From Bacillota bacterium (lineage in GTDB: Bacteria; Bacillota_I; Bacilli_A; RF39; UBA660): 50,818 nucleotides of DNA. The position numbers were made by a program, and so were the translations under genes. The notes beneath the pieces were generated by a model, which did no database searches, was not told where the DNA came from, and worked only from the letters and a program-made list of their open reading frames with translations. The DNA lies in the NCBI GenBank assembly GCA_021771185.1, contig JAETPN010000010.1, positions 1-50,818 of the forward strand, read 5' to 3'. Positions 25,198-33,922 of the stretch are shown here, piece after piece; the stretch's first letter is position 1, and each line of letters begins with the position of its first letter.

Positions 25198-25617
25198 CTA
25201 ATATGGAATTTCCAAAATAGCATCTAATCTATTCCATATATTAAAATCCATTGTTTCTCCCTTAGGAGTAAGCATTGATAAGATTGCCGAAGTATGCTTT
25301 GATTTAACACGAATACTAACCTTAGGAGGATGTTCGTGAACATCAAAAATTTCAATTTCATACTCTTGTGCAAAAGAGGCATCTTCAGCAAAACGACGAA
25401 TAAAGTTTTCCACAAATTTTTCACGATCAATTCGAATATTTCCAGTACTTGTATAAGTAGCTAGATCAAATGCATCAATCATAGCCGCCTCCGTCGTTTC
25501 TTTTAATAAATTATAATTATGTTCATCTGTATTTGTAAGTGTATGGAAGAGGTTAATTAACAGAATCGTAACAACACCTAAAATTACTACAAATACCGCC
25601 CAATAGGATTCCTTCAC
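25198..25617 (-). CDS. Pilin-like single-pass protein (139 aa)
   Basis: The protein starts MKESYWAVFVV and has one N-terminal helix (about residues 6-25). A helical region (NLLKETTEAAMIDAFDLATY) and a C-terminal beta-rich stretch with FDVHEHPPKVSIRVKSK follow. The start M(K/R)ES is shared with the other pilin-like genes of the locus, though the Gly of their leader is missing. The likely start is GTG 25617, seven bases after GGTGA; that site lies in the last codons of the 940-aa gene, three bases away. I see no named family. By topology and position it is a probable TadE/TadF-like minor component. Confidence 0.6.
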   Translation of the reverse strand: MKESYWAVFVVILGVVTILLINLFHTLTNTDEHNYNLLKETTEAAMIDAFDLATYTSTGNIRIDREKFVENFIRRFAEDASFAQEYEIEIFDVHEHPPKVSIRVKSKHTSAILSMLTPKGETMDFNIWNRLDAILEIPY

Positions 25618-25619
25618 GA

Positions 25620-28442
25620 TTAATCACCCCTATCCACCGAAATACCGGCACAATCATACCAATTACCAGTACCACATCCAGTAGCGTATTGTTTTACAAA
25701 ATCACTACGACATTGACGTCCGTTTTTATTACACTTCAATTTAAAGTCATCATATGAATTTGTCTTATTATAAGATCGAACAGTTCGTATTGTTTTAGAA
25801 TCCATTTTAATTGTATACATTGGATCCATATTGTAAATTGCATACTCTTTTACCCCACGATTATTTGTAATATATGTATCTACATAATAATCACGGTCAT
25901 ATTTTTTTCCTCGATATGCCCAATTTGAATAATAATACCAATTATTATTTGACCAAATACGATTTTGTTTTTCAGCACCAGGGAAAGCTTCATTATTAAT
26001 TAATGAAATAGGTCGATAAATTAAGATGTTCCCACCGTAACAAGCTTCCGCCATACATTCTCCTGGACTTTTTTGATTTTGCTGAATACATGATCGATAA
26101 TTTTGTGTCATTGAACTATTATGACATACTCCATTCACACAATCCTGTGGACAATAAGGTTCTCCACTACAATATTTTTGATATAAACTATTTCTTTCAT
26201 CAATCGAATAAGAAGGTTCAGTTAAAATCATAGAACAACATTTGTTTTTAACTGCAACATCCGGATTTTTTAAATCGTCTGGATATACACAACTGTTTCC
26301 AGTTGATTCACCACATCTAGGAACATTTTTAACAAGTGCTTTATACTGTTCACTATCTCGTCCCCATAAATTTTCCATCACTTCACAACAATCTTCACCA
26401 TTCGGACCTGAGGTTGAAGTTAAGAAATGATTTGCCTCATTAATATCACATTTGTTTTGTACAGTTGTATTTGTTGGTGTATATTTACAAGTATACATTC
26501 CTGATTTTAATTCAAACTTACCAGAAACTGTAGATAAATTGCTATAGCCAATACTTAAATCATATTTTTCCCCAACTTTTGCCTTTTCACTAACTAAAAG
26601 CTTAGAATAACCAGTATCCGTAACTTTAGTATTTTCTCTTTTACCTGAAGCACTAATTTCCGCTTTTGGTTTATAATCTTCTAATAAATCCCCAGTTTTC
26701 TTATCCGCATATTGATATAAACCATCAGGTAATACATAACGTAAATTTGTTGAAACAGTCATCACTTTATTAGCAAGACCATCTGCAATATTATTTAATA
26801 ATGATACTGCATTGTCAACGGTTAATCCCTTAGTATTAACATTGCATCCATTACAATTTTTATTATATGTAGAATTCTTTTTATCTAATTTTAAAGTTTT
26901 AGGTCCGATTGTTTTAACACCGTTATTGTAACTTATCGTTAAACTCGGATTTAATGAATTAATATATTTTTCGTATCCTAGTTTGTCTAATGAACTTGCT
27001 AAAGAACACTCTTTTAAAGCATTAACTAATTCCTGTTTTGTATTAGCATTTCCTTTATTAAACGCATTTAACCATTCTTGTTGTCTAAAGCGAATCTTAC
27101 AAGTTCGACTTGTTTCTACTGTAGCCGTGTAATCTTTATTAATACTTGGCCAAACAAAGGTACCTCCAACATTAACAGGTAATTTATAATCTCCAGGAAA
27201 TTTACCAACAATATCCTCAATACAATAAACTTCACAGTATTTTGAACCAATGGCCCCTACTTTATACTTACTACGTACAGATTGCCTTGCACTATAATCA
27301 TATTTACTAGCATTCTTACCACTGACGCCTTGATATAAACATGTAAATTTATCATTTGTAGTTGCTTTATTAGAAACATCAGTAAGAACCACGCTTTCAG
27401 AATTACCACACGCATTCTGTACAGAATTTGTTTTAACTTCACAGGCACCACATATTGGATATTTTTTTGTAACTTCTTCTTGTCCATAAGTAGCAATAGC
27501 CCAATCACAACAAGTTGAAGTCATATCATTAGATTTATAATCTTGATCATCGCTTCCATCAACCACATGAAAATGTTCTGGGTTATTGTAATCACAACAT
27601 GTAACAGCATCATCTACCCATAATACACCAATTGCTAAACCAGTCTCATTTGGTAATTTAGCTACTACATCAGACTTAGAGGCCTTACTTAAACCAACCA
27701 ACGGCTTTCCTATTGTAATAGCTGGAATAAATAAATCACGAAAAATTGGTTTTAAATTATATGTTGTACTATAAGAAATCAATTCCGTTACAGTTCCTAT
27801 TTTCCCAGTTGATGTTCCAGCTTTGTGAACCTCTAAAATAGGTTCATAAGTAACATAATGATTTTTATTACATCCTTGTGTTTTTACATCATAATTTAAA
27901 TACTTTTTCAGAAAACTTTGAACATTTGCATCATATTTTTGGGCTGTAAATTGTTCAAAAAAACGATGTGCAGAACCAGATGTATTATTAGTATATCCCC
28001 ACAACCCAGTAATTTTTCGTGAACATTTATTTCCACACATTTCATAAATACGATTAAAAGTATATACATTAGCCGTAGTCTTTTTCCATGATGATGCTTT
28101 ACCTTCAATAACATATTCCTGTCTTGTTAATTTGGATGATTTCATATTATAAGTATTTCTTTTTTTATATAAAGCATCCGCTAAAAAGTCCACACTTTTT
28201 GTTCCAGCTATACGTTTACCATTTACATCTACAACACTCATACGTAAACCATAATAGCCATAATTATTTAAGTCATCAGCATCATCGTAAGTAACAGCCC
28301 ATTCACCTTTACCAACATCATGCCCGCCATCATAATCACCAGCGTTGTTCCCCTCGTGATTATAACCAGCAAAAGCCTCAGTTAACGAGATACTAAAAGA
28401 CAAGAAAATTGCTAATATTAAAAACATTGTTTTTTTCTTCAT
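25620..28442 (-). CDS. Large secreted Cys-rich surface protein (940 aa)
   Basis: A signal peptide is clear (KKKTMFLILAIFLSFSISLT, cleavage near residue 25), and there is no C-terminal membrane segment or LPxTG motif. The mature protein has about 36 Cys, an exceptional number for a Gram-positive secreted protein. Several occur as CC pairs followed some 18-25 residues later by another Cys: CCDWAIATYGQEEVTKKYPIC, CCEVMENLWGRDS...VPRC and CCSMILTEPSYS...YC. The domain folds are unknown to me. It lies second in the Tad half, before the pilin-like gene and cpaB, so a pilus-associated adhesin or tip protein is the most natural inference. ATG 28442 follows TAGGTGG. Confidence 0.7.
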   Translation of the reverse strand: MKKKTMFLILAIFLSFSISLTEAFAGYNHEGNNAGDYDGGHDVGKGEWAVTYDDADDLNNYGYYGLRMSVVDVNGKRIAGTKSVDFLADALYKKRNTYNMKSSKLTRQEYVIEGKASSWKKTTANVYTFNRIYEMCGNKCSRKITGLWGYTNNTSGSAHRFFEQFTAQKYDANVQSFLKKYLNYDVKTQGCNKNHYVTYEPILEVHKAGTSTGKIGTVTELISYSTTYNLKPIFRDLFIPAITIGKPLVGLSKASKSDVVAKLPNETGLAIGVLWVDDAVTCCDYNNPEHFHVVDGSDDQDYKSNDMTSTCCDWAIATYGQEEVTKKYPICGACEVKTNSVQNACGNSESVVLTDVSNKATTNDKFTCLYQGVSGKNASKYDYSARQSVRSKYKVGAIGSKYCEVYCIEDIVGKFPGDYKLPVNVGGTFVWPSINKDYTATVETSRTCKIRFRQQEWLNAFNKGNANTKQELVNALKECSLASSLDKLGYEKYINSLNPSLTISYNNGVKTIGPKTLKLDKKNSTYNKNCNGCNVNTKGLTVDNAVSLLNNIADGLANKVMTVSTNLRYVLPDGLYQYADKKTGDLLEDYKPKAEISASGKRENTKVTDTGYSKLLVSEKAKVGEKYDLSIGYSNLSTVSGKFELKSGMYTCKYTPTNTTVQNKCDINEANHFLTSTSGPNGEDCCEVMENLWGRDSEQYKALVKNVPRCGESTGNSCVYPDDLKNPDVAVKNKCCSMILTEPSYSIDERNSLYQKYCSGEPYCPQDCVNGVCHNSSMTQNYRSCIQQNQKSPGECMAEACYGGNILIYRPISLINNEAFPGAEKQNRIWSNNNWYYYSNWAYRGKKYDRDYYVDTYITNNRGVKEYAIYNMDPMYTIKMDSKTIRTVRSYNKTNSYDDFKLKCNKNGRQCRSDFVKQYATGCGTGNWYDCAGISVDRGD

Positions 28443-28454
28443 AATCCACCTACC

Positions 28455-29114
28455 TTAAAATCCAAAAGAATCTCTCTTACGCCTTACATAAATAACATAA
28501 CCAATACCTAAAACACCTAAACCAATAAACACATAGTAATATTCTTTAATAAAAGCTAGCATCGAGTTTTCTTTTTGTTTCTTTTGTACTTGTTTCTCTG
28601 GTTGATTTAAACTTGCTTTGTAAGCTGTAATTTCTTTTACAAATTCATCACGTGTCAAAGAGTGTTTTAACCATTTATTACACAATTTATAGTCTTCTAT
28701 TCCTTTACATAAATCGTCTTTATAATAAGGGTTATATGCAGGAAGTGTCACGTAATAAATATTTAGAGACTCTTCACTACAATTTTCTTTATCAGCGTAT
28801 ACTTCAAAACGATATGTTTGATCTGAAGCATACCCAGATAGTGTAATCTGATGAGGAATGTTTCTAGAAGTATCATAGCGATATTCATTTCCAGTTTTCG
28901 GATCAATCACAACTAAATTTGGATAAATATTACTAATCGTTATATCAAAAGTCACTTTGTTTCCCTGTTCAATAGGAACATAACTTGTACTAATATTACT
29001 TGCTAATTTTTTTAATTTTGCTTTTGTTGAAAAATCACATTCTTCTGCAGATCCATGAACTGGTATTATAACTAATAAGAATAAAAACATAATAAGTTTT
29101 ACATATCGTTTCAT
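28455..29114 (-). CDS. Secreted protein with C-terminal membrane anchor (219 aa)
   Basis: A signal peptide (LIMFLFLLVIIPVHGSAEE) precedes an ectodomain with a beta-rich Ig-like region (about residues 35-125, KVTFDITISNIYPNLVVIDP) and a short Cys-containing helical part (DDLCKGIEDYKLCNKW). A C-terminal membrane helix (about 190-208) and a basic stop (VRRKRDS) follow; there is no LPxTG. The frame opens further at ATG 29147, but that ATG overlaps the -10 element, while ATG 29114 follows GGAGGG. It is the first gene of the locus. Function unknown; possibly a surface anchor or chaperone for the Cys-rich protein. Confidence 0.65.
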   Translation of the reverse strand: MKRYVKLIMFLFLLVIIPVHGSAEECDFSTKAKLKKLASNISTSYVPIEQGNKVTFDITISNIYPNLVVIDPKTGNEYRYDTSRNIPHQITLSGYASDQTYRFEVYADKENCSEESLNIYYVTLPAYNPYYKDDLCKGIEDYKLCNKWLKHSLTRDEFVKEITAYKASLNQPEKQVQKKQKENSMLAFIKEYYYVFIGLGVLGIGYVIYVRRKRDSFGF

Positions 29115-29135
29115 TACACTACCCTCCATTATAGT

Positions 29136-29144
29136 ATTATAACA
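29136..29144 (-). promoter_or_regulatory. Extended -10 promoter at the head of the Tad locus
   Basis: The minus strand reads TGTTATAAT, an extended -10, about 22 bases before ATG 29114, with GGAGGG between. No clear -35 is visible. This is probably the main promoter of the Tad half. Confidence 0.6.
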
Positions 29145-29186
29145 CATTTCTAGAATTTTCTATGGTTATTTTTGAATTTTTTTACA

Positions 29187-30773
29187 TTATTTCAACTTAT
29201 ATGAGACAATTTGATTACGAATTTGAAATTCTAAAGTAATTTGTGTTGCCTGTTTTAGTTCATTTTTTACTTCCATATAAACATTATTTGTATTAGGATT
29301 ATTTACAACTTTTTTAATCGTTGGGCGAAGTGTACGATCTTTTGTATCATCTTTTAAACGATATTTTATAACGCCAAATGTAGATAAAATATCATTATTG
29401 TTGGTAATATTATCATTCGTATAACTTTCGTTAAAAGTAGTTTTTAAGAAAATACGCATTAAGGTTTCATCATAATTTTGATCTAAAGTTGGACGAATAT
29501 TATCAACTGAATCATAACATTCTTTCTTTTCTACACAAAATTGATAATTTATTTGAAATAAATCATTGATTTCAAAATTTGAAACCTTTATACTTGATCC
29601 AGCAAGTAATCCTTCTTTTAAATAAAACTTTTTACCTAAAGTTACTTCTGTTGTTTCTTTTTGATCTAAGTTTATTGGCTTAATTCTAACTTTGGTACTT
29701 TTACCACCTGTATTATTTACATAACGATAATACATTTTTTTATAAATTAAATGATTCGGAATTTCATAAATTGCCGTATATACCTCTTCATCTGTTGTAA
29801 TATCATAATTTTCATAAGGTGTTCCTAAATCAAAAGAAACATCATTATATTTATTGGTTGGATGAAAAGAAATACCATCCACATTTAATTCCATACGTGC
29901 ATTTTGTAATTTCGATGTATTTTGATAATTATTTTTTACACGAAATTTAAGAATAACCAAGGTATATTGATCACTTACTTTATTAGATAAATAATTATAT
30001 TTTGTCGTATAACTATTCGTTACATTCATTGTAAAATTATTGACTGTGAAATAACGGTTTTGCTTCATGATTTTCGATTGATCACGATGAAGTAAATACA
30101 TACTACCTACAACAAATCCCACAATAACTGCACAAACAATATGAATGATGAATTTATTTTCGATATACACATACTTCATATGACGCAATTTACGGCGTAA
30201 TTTACGCATATAACGATCGGTATCGACCTCAACATCTACTTCAAATTCTTCGTTATCTGTTTCTTCAATACTGATTTCTTTCATATCACGAGCAAAATCA
30301 AATTTTTTTACATCAAACCCAGTCGAACGAACAAAAGTTAAACATAAACTGATAAACTCCAAAAAGATCATCGCTGTAAATGCATCTTTTAATAACTTCA
30401 CAATACGAATATCCACAATTTCGATTTCCATGGTTCCAATCGTATTACGTGAAAGTATAAATACAATCAATATATAAATATAAACAGCAGTGTTAAAGAT
30501 ATAAAAAACAATGGGTTTTTCTTTTTGTTTCATTAAAATCAAAACAACGGCAGCCATTACTATCGATACAATAACACCTAAATACATGAATGGATGAAAT
30601 AAACGTTCTGTAATAGCTTGTCCCACAACACTCGTATTATTTAAAATATAATCATTTAAAAAAGAAAGAATTCCAGTTGACTTATAAATCAAATAAAATG
30701 TAATAACAGTAATAATAATATGAATTAGTTTAAAATATTTAATCAAAAAAGCATATGGTTTTCTAAGTATCAC
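29187..30773 (-). CDS. Polytopic membrane protein with extracellular domain (528 aa)
   Basis: Four helices lie in the N-terminal 165 residues (about 12-32, 50-80, 90-108 and 127-150). A charged cytoplasmic segment follows (acidic EETDNEEFEVDVEVD then basic RKLRRKLRHMK), then one more helix (about 209-228) and an extracellular C-terminal domain of roughly 290 residues that looks beta-rich. The start is GTG 30773, after GGTGA. The gene is separate from the Tad operon, which has its own promoter 60 bases on. No named family; the link with the pilus locus is only positional. Confidence 0.6.
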   Translation of the reverse strand: MILRKPYAFLIKYFKLIHIIITVITFYLIYKSTGILSFLNDYILNNTSVVGQAITERLFHPFMYLGVIVSIVMAAVVLILMKQKEKPIVFYIFNTAVYIYILIVFILSRNTIGTMEIEIVDIRIVKLLKDAFTAMIFLEFISLCLTFVRSTGFDVKKFDFARDMKEISIEETDNEEFEVDVEVDTDRYMRKLRRKLRHMKYVYIENKFIIHIVCAVIVGFVVGSMYLLHRDQSKIMKQNRYFTVNNFTMNVTNSYTTKYNYLSNKVSDQYTLVILKFRVKNNYQNTSKLQNARMELNVDGISFHPTNKYNDVSFDLGTPYENYDITTDEEVYTAIYEIPNHLIYKKMYYRYVNNTGGKSTKVRIKPINLDQKETTEVTLGKKFYLKEGLLAGSSIKVSNFEINDLFQINYQFCVEKKECYDSVDNIRPTLDQNYDETLMRIFLKTTFNESYTNDNITNNNDILSTFGVIKYRLKDDTKDRTLRPTIKKVVNNPNTNNVYMEVKNELKQATQITLEFQIRNQIVSYKLK

Positions 30774-30878
30774 AATATCACCCTATTCTACTATTAATAG
30801 TATAACTTAAAACAGACCAAATTAAAAGAAAAAAATTATATTTTAATCATAAATTTCGATATAAAAATAATATCCACA

Positions 30879-30887
30879 TGATATAAT
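30879..30887 (+). promoter_or_regulatory. Extended -10 of the GH25 gene
   Basis: TGATATAAT is followed after 5 bases by TTGGTGA and ATG 30903. No good -35 is visible. Confidence 0.55.
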
Positions 30888-30902
30888 ACAGTTGGTGATA
30901 CC

Positions 30903-32111
30903 ATGAAACGAAAATATATAATTATCCTAGTAAGCATTCTTTGTACTTTTCTTTTAATATTCGGTAGTATTAAACTGTATCACTACCTAAGAATTAAATT
31001 CGCGAAAATTGAAGTTGCATTAGTAGATGATTTAACATTAGAGTTTAATGAAGAAAAAAAACTATCTTCTTATATTAAAAGTATGAATGGAAAATTAATA
31101 GAAGATAAAACAATTAAATCAACAAAATTAGGAAAGAAAAAAATAAAATTTTATTTTATAAACGATCAAAATATCAAAGTTTCTTATACATTCTACATTG
31201 ATATTGTAGATACCACTGCCCCACTTATTTGGTTAGGAAATAAATATAACATTAAAAAAGGAACAGATATTGATTTAACAAAGAAAATTTTATGTGGTGA
31301 TATTGTTGATAATAAACCTGATTGTGTTATTGAAGGAGAGTATAATTTAAACGAGGTTGGAAACTACCAATTAACTTTTAAAGCAACAGATAAAAGCGGA
31401 AATGTAGAAAAACAACCATTCACACTTAATGTCTATGAACCATCAGAAAATAAACCAACAACTGAAACGCCTATAGAGGAAGTACGTACTAATTTTTCTG
31501 ATGTTGTTACAACTTATAAAAATGAAAATACAAAAATTGGAATAGATGTATCTAAGTGGCAAAAAGATATTGACTTTTCTAAATTAAAAGAACAAGGTGT
31601 CGAATTTATAATGATCCGCGTTGGTGGAACCTTAGGAAGTGATGGAGAATATTTCTTAGATACAAAATTTGAAGAAAATATTAAAAAGGCAAATAAATAC
31701 GGAATTGATGTAGGAATCTATTTTTATTCTTATGCGAATTCCACTGCAAAAGCAAAAAAAGATGCCAAATGGGTCTTAAAACAAATTAAAAATTACAAAG
31801 TAGATTTGCCAATAGCCTTTGACTGGGAAGAATGGTCTAGTTTTAATGAATATAACTTAAGTTTCTTTGATTTAACAAGTATTGCAGATACATTCTTAGA
31901 TGAAATAGAAAAATCCGGTTACAAAGGAATGCTTTACAGTAGTAAAACTTATTTAGATAATATTTGGTTACCAACGAAACATGATATATGGTTAGCTCAT
32001 TATACAGATAAAACAACTTATCAAGGAAAGTTTAAAATGTGGCAACTATGTGAAAATGGTAAAGTAGATGGTATTAATACACATGTTGATATTGATATTA
32101 TGTATAAATAA
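30903..32111 (+). CDS. GH25 lysozyme with Ig-like domain, membrane anchored
   Basis: The protein (402 aa) has an N-terminal signal anchor (about residues 6-26), a DUF5011-type Ig-like domain (about 95-180; DTTAPLIWLG, GNYQLTFKATDKSGN), and a GH25 muramidase domain (about 215-400). The GH25 domain shows GIDVSKWQKDIDF at its start and the catalytic acidic cluster FDWEEW, with IDIMYK at the end. GH25 enzymes cut the MurNAc-GlcNAc bond of peptidoglycan. The enzyme would act on the outer side of the membrane in cell-wall turnover. It is divergent from the 528-aa gene, and a strong terminator follows. Confidence 0.9.
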   Translation: MKRKYIIILVSILCTFLLIFGSIKLYHYLRIKFAKIEVALVDDLTLEFNEEKKLSSYIKSMNGKLIEDKTIKSTKLGKKKIKFYFINDQNIKVSYTFYIDIVDTTAPLIWLGNKYNIKKGTDIDLTKKILCGDIVDNKPDCVIEGEYNLNEVGNYQLTFKATDKSGNVEKQPFTLNVYEPSENKPTTETPIEEVRTNFSDVVTTYKNENTKIGIDVSKWQKDIDFSKLKEQGVEFIMIRVGGTLGSDGEYFLDTKFEENIKKANKYGIDVGIYFYSYANSTAKAKKDAKWVLKQIKNYKVDLPIAFDWEEWSSFNEYNLSFFDLTSIADTFLDEIEKSGYKGMLYSSKTYLDNIWLPTKHDIWLAHYTDKTTYQGKFKMWQLCENGKVDGINTHVDIDIMYK

Positions 32112-32146
32112 AAAGTTATTCCAATACACTGGAATAACTTTTTTTG
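32109..32146 (+). terminator. Terminator of the GH25 gene
   Basis: A perfect stem of at least 13 pairs (AAAAGTTATTCCA with TGGAATAACTTTT) closes on ATACAC and is followed by TTTTT on the plus strand. It overlaps the stop codon. Confidence 0.85.
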
Positions 32147-32208
32147 TTAAAAAATAAACTTTATAAATAATTTAAATATTTGATATACAAAAAGAGATGA
32201 CAATAACA

Positions 32209-32589
32209 TCACCCCTTTTCACAATATTCCCATAAACCAAGTTTTCCCTTAACATCTTTAATAGAACATTTTTTAATCAATTTAATCTTCCAAGCATAAC
32301 CCCCAACTTCTATATGACCATAAAGTTTTTTATTTTCATGCTTTAAATACACTAAAAATTCTTCTGTAATAGGGATACAATCTAACAATTCAACAAGACA
32401 TATCACTTCACTTTTAGGATAAGTAAAGTTAAAAGAATCAAATCTTTTCATTGCTTCCCTATCAATCCCCATCCCTGCATGAATCATAATAGGCCCACGA
32501 TAATTGGTTTTCCATGTCCTTATTTCATATTGTTTTATTCCTTCACCAATTATTGTAGCCCATGGTTGTTTTAGCGTTAATATCTTCAT
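32209..32589 (-). CDS. ASCH-domain protein
   Basis: The protein (126 aa) begins KILTLKQPWATIIGEGIKQYEIRTW, the typical ASCH (PUA-like) opening, continues with RGPIMIHAG, and ends with a small beta strand KGKLGLWEY. ASCH domains bind RNA or nucleic acid bases, and members include nucleobase-modifying and co-activator proteins; the ligand here is unknown. The frame extends to TTG 32622, but ATG 32589 has AGGTGA in front and a TATAAT (complement of 32611-32616) just upstream. Confidence 0.85.
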   Translation of the reverse strand: MKILTLKQPWATIIGEGIKQYEIRTWKTNYRGPIMIHAGMGIDREAMKRFDSFNFTYPKSEVICLVELLDCIPITEEFLVYLKHENKKLYGHIEVGGYAWKIKLIKKCSIKDVKGKLGLWEYCEKG

Positions 32590-32643
32590 ATAAATCTCAC
32601 CTTTATATAAATTATACAACAACTTACTATTTATTCAAACAAT

Positions 32644-32667
32644 ATAAAAACGACTCTTTTAGTCGTT
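32644..32667 (-). terminator. Terminator of the MATE-like gene
   Basis: AACGACT (32649-32655) pairs with AGTCGTT (32661-32667), followed by TTTTTATATT on the minus strand. It lies 25 bases after the stop codon at 32692. Confidence 0.7.
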
Positions 32668-32691
32668 CTATCATTCTAATGTAAATTTCAA

Positions 32692-33885
32692 CTATATTTT
32701 ATTGTTTTTTGAAATAGTCCCATCAGAATTCACACTGTAATTTTTTTTAAAAATGGCATTGACACTTATCAACTCATAGATAGCCGAACCCATTTGTCCT
32801 ATTGCTGTACAAAAAGGTGTTTTTAAAAAAGATAAAAAAGTTCTTATACTAGATGAAACTATTTTATTTGTCGTTATTCCTATAGAAGACCACTCTAACT
32901 GTAAATAACAAGTTTTTATTTTATATATTGGATAAATAATAAAATCAAGTACATGTATTCCTAGGAAAATCAATGTGATAGTTACATCGACATTATATAC
33001 TCTAAATAATGTTAAAAATAAAATCAAACTTGATAACAACAATCCAACAATTAATTTATATGCATTATTCTTATGTTCTTTATAATTAAAATTGTTTTTA
33101 CTAATATCTATTTGAGCAACCGTTTTGATCGCTGCTAAAGTATCCCATTGCGTATCTGTTATTAATGTTGCAAAATTAAGTGCCACAATATATTTTTCTC
33201 CAAAGTCAACTGTATTTGATATTCCAAATAAATATATTATAAAAAATAACAAGCTATTAAATATATCAGCTGAATTATACTTAATAAAATTTAAAACACT
33301 ACATTTCAATTGAAACTTTCGATATTGTTTTACAGTGACATATAAAACATAAATAAAAATAGATAACAAAGTTGTAATTACAATCATCATTTTCTCTTTA
33401 AATATTAAAGACGTTACTATCAAAATAATCAAATTTAATATATTTAACGTTAAGCAATACTTATTAGCAAGTTTTTCCTTATCCTCAAAATATAATTTTT
33501 CTAAAGAGAATTGAAAAACTAATTGAATATATAATTGTATTACAGAATATAGAGCAAATTCTTTATATGTGAATACATCCATATTCATAAATTTTATATA
33601 TGATTCTATGTTTAAGGCAATAAATCCAAAGATCAAAAATCCTATAATTATTCCTAATGTCATACCACTTAATACTGCATTACTATTTTTATCTTTTTCT
33701 TTACTAAGATTTGCACCTGTACCAAAGATCGCTGACATCATTGCCCAAATAAATTGTAATGGATATGTTAGCATAAAAACATTCGTTAAACTTTTATCAA
33801 CGAGTAAACCTAATACAAACCATGATAAGATAGGAATAAATGAGAATATTGCAAAATTAAAACTTATTCTTAATAATCTTTTCAC
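32692..33885 (-). CDS. MATE/MOP-superfamily-like membrane protein
   Basis: The 397-residue protein is almost entirely hydrophobic, with about ten to twelve helices. It begins like a MATE protein (FAIFSFIPILSWFVLGLLVD, then VFMLTYPLQFIWAMMSAIFGTGANL), and the pattern of a second half repeating the first is consistent with the MOP superfamily. Such proteins export drugs or lipid-linked sugars by antiport; the substrate cannot be told here. GTG 33885 follows GGTGA. The upstream WG-like gene ends 37 bases away, and the two may form a unit. The family call is moderate because no strict motif is available. Confidence 0.65.
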   Translation of the reverse strand: MKRLLRISFNFAIFSFIPILSWFVLGLLVDKSLTNVFMLTYPLQFIWAMMSAIFGTGANLSKEKDKNSNAVLSGMTLGIIIGFLIFGFIALNIESYIKFMNMDVFTYKEFALYSVIQLYIQLVFQFSLEKLYFEDKEKLANKYCLTLNILNLIILIVTSLIFKEKMMIVITTLLSIFIYVLYVTVKQYRKFQLKCSVLNFIKYNSADIFNSLLFFIIYLFGISNTVDFGEKYIVALNFATLITDTQWDTLAAIKTVAQIDISKNNFNYKEHKNNAYKLIVGLLLSSLILFLTLFRVYNVDVTITLIFLGIHVLDFIIYPIYKIKTCYLQLEWSSIGITTNKIVSSSIRTFLSFLKTPFCTAIGQMGSAIYELISVNAIFKKNYSVNSDGTISKNNKI

Positions 33886-33922
33886 TACAAATCACCGTAT
33901 AACAATTACCATATATTTTATA

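Noticed and set aside
7205..29114. Reading the locus as an integrative conjugative element
   Set aside because: No relaxase, integrase, attachment site or origin of transfer is visible in the window. An element outside the window cannot be excluded, but within it the evidence is against one.
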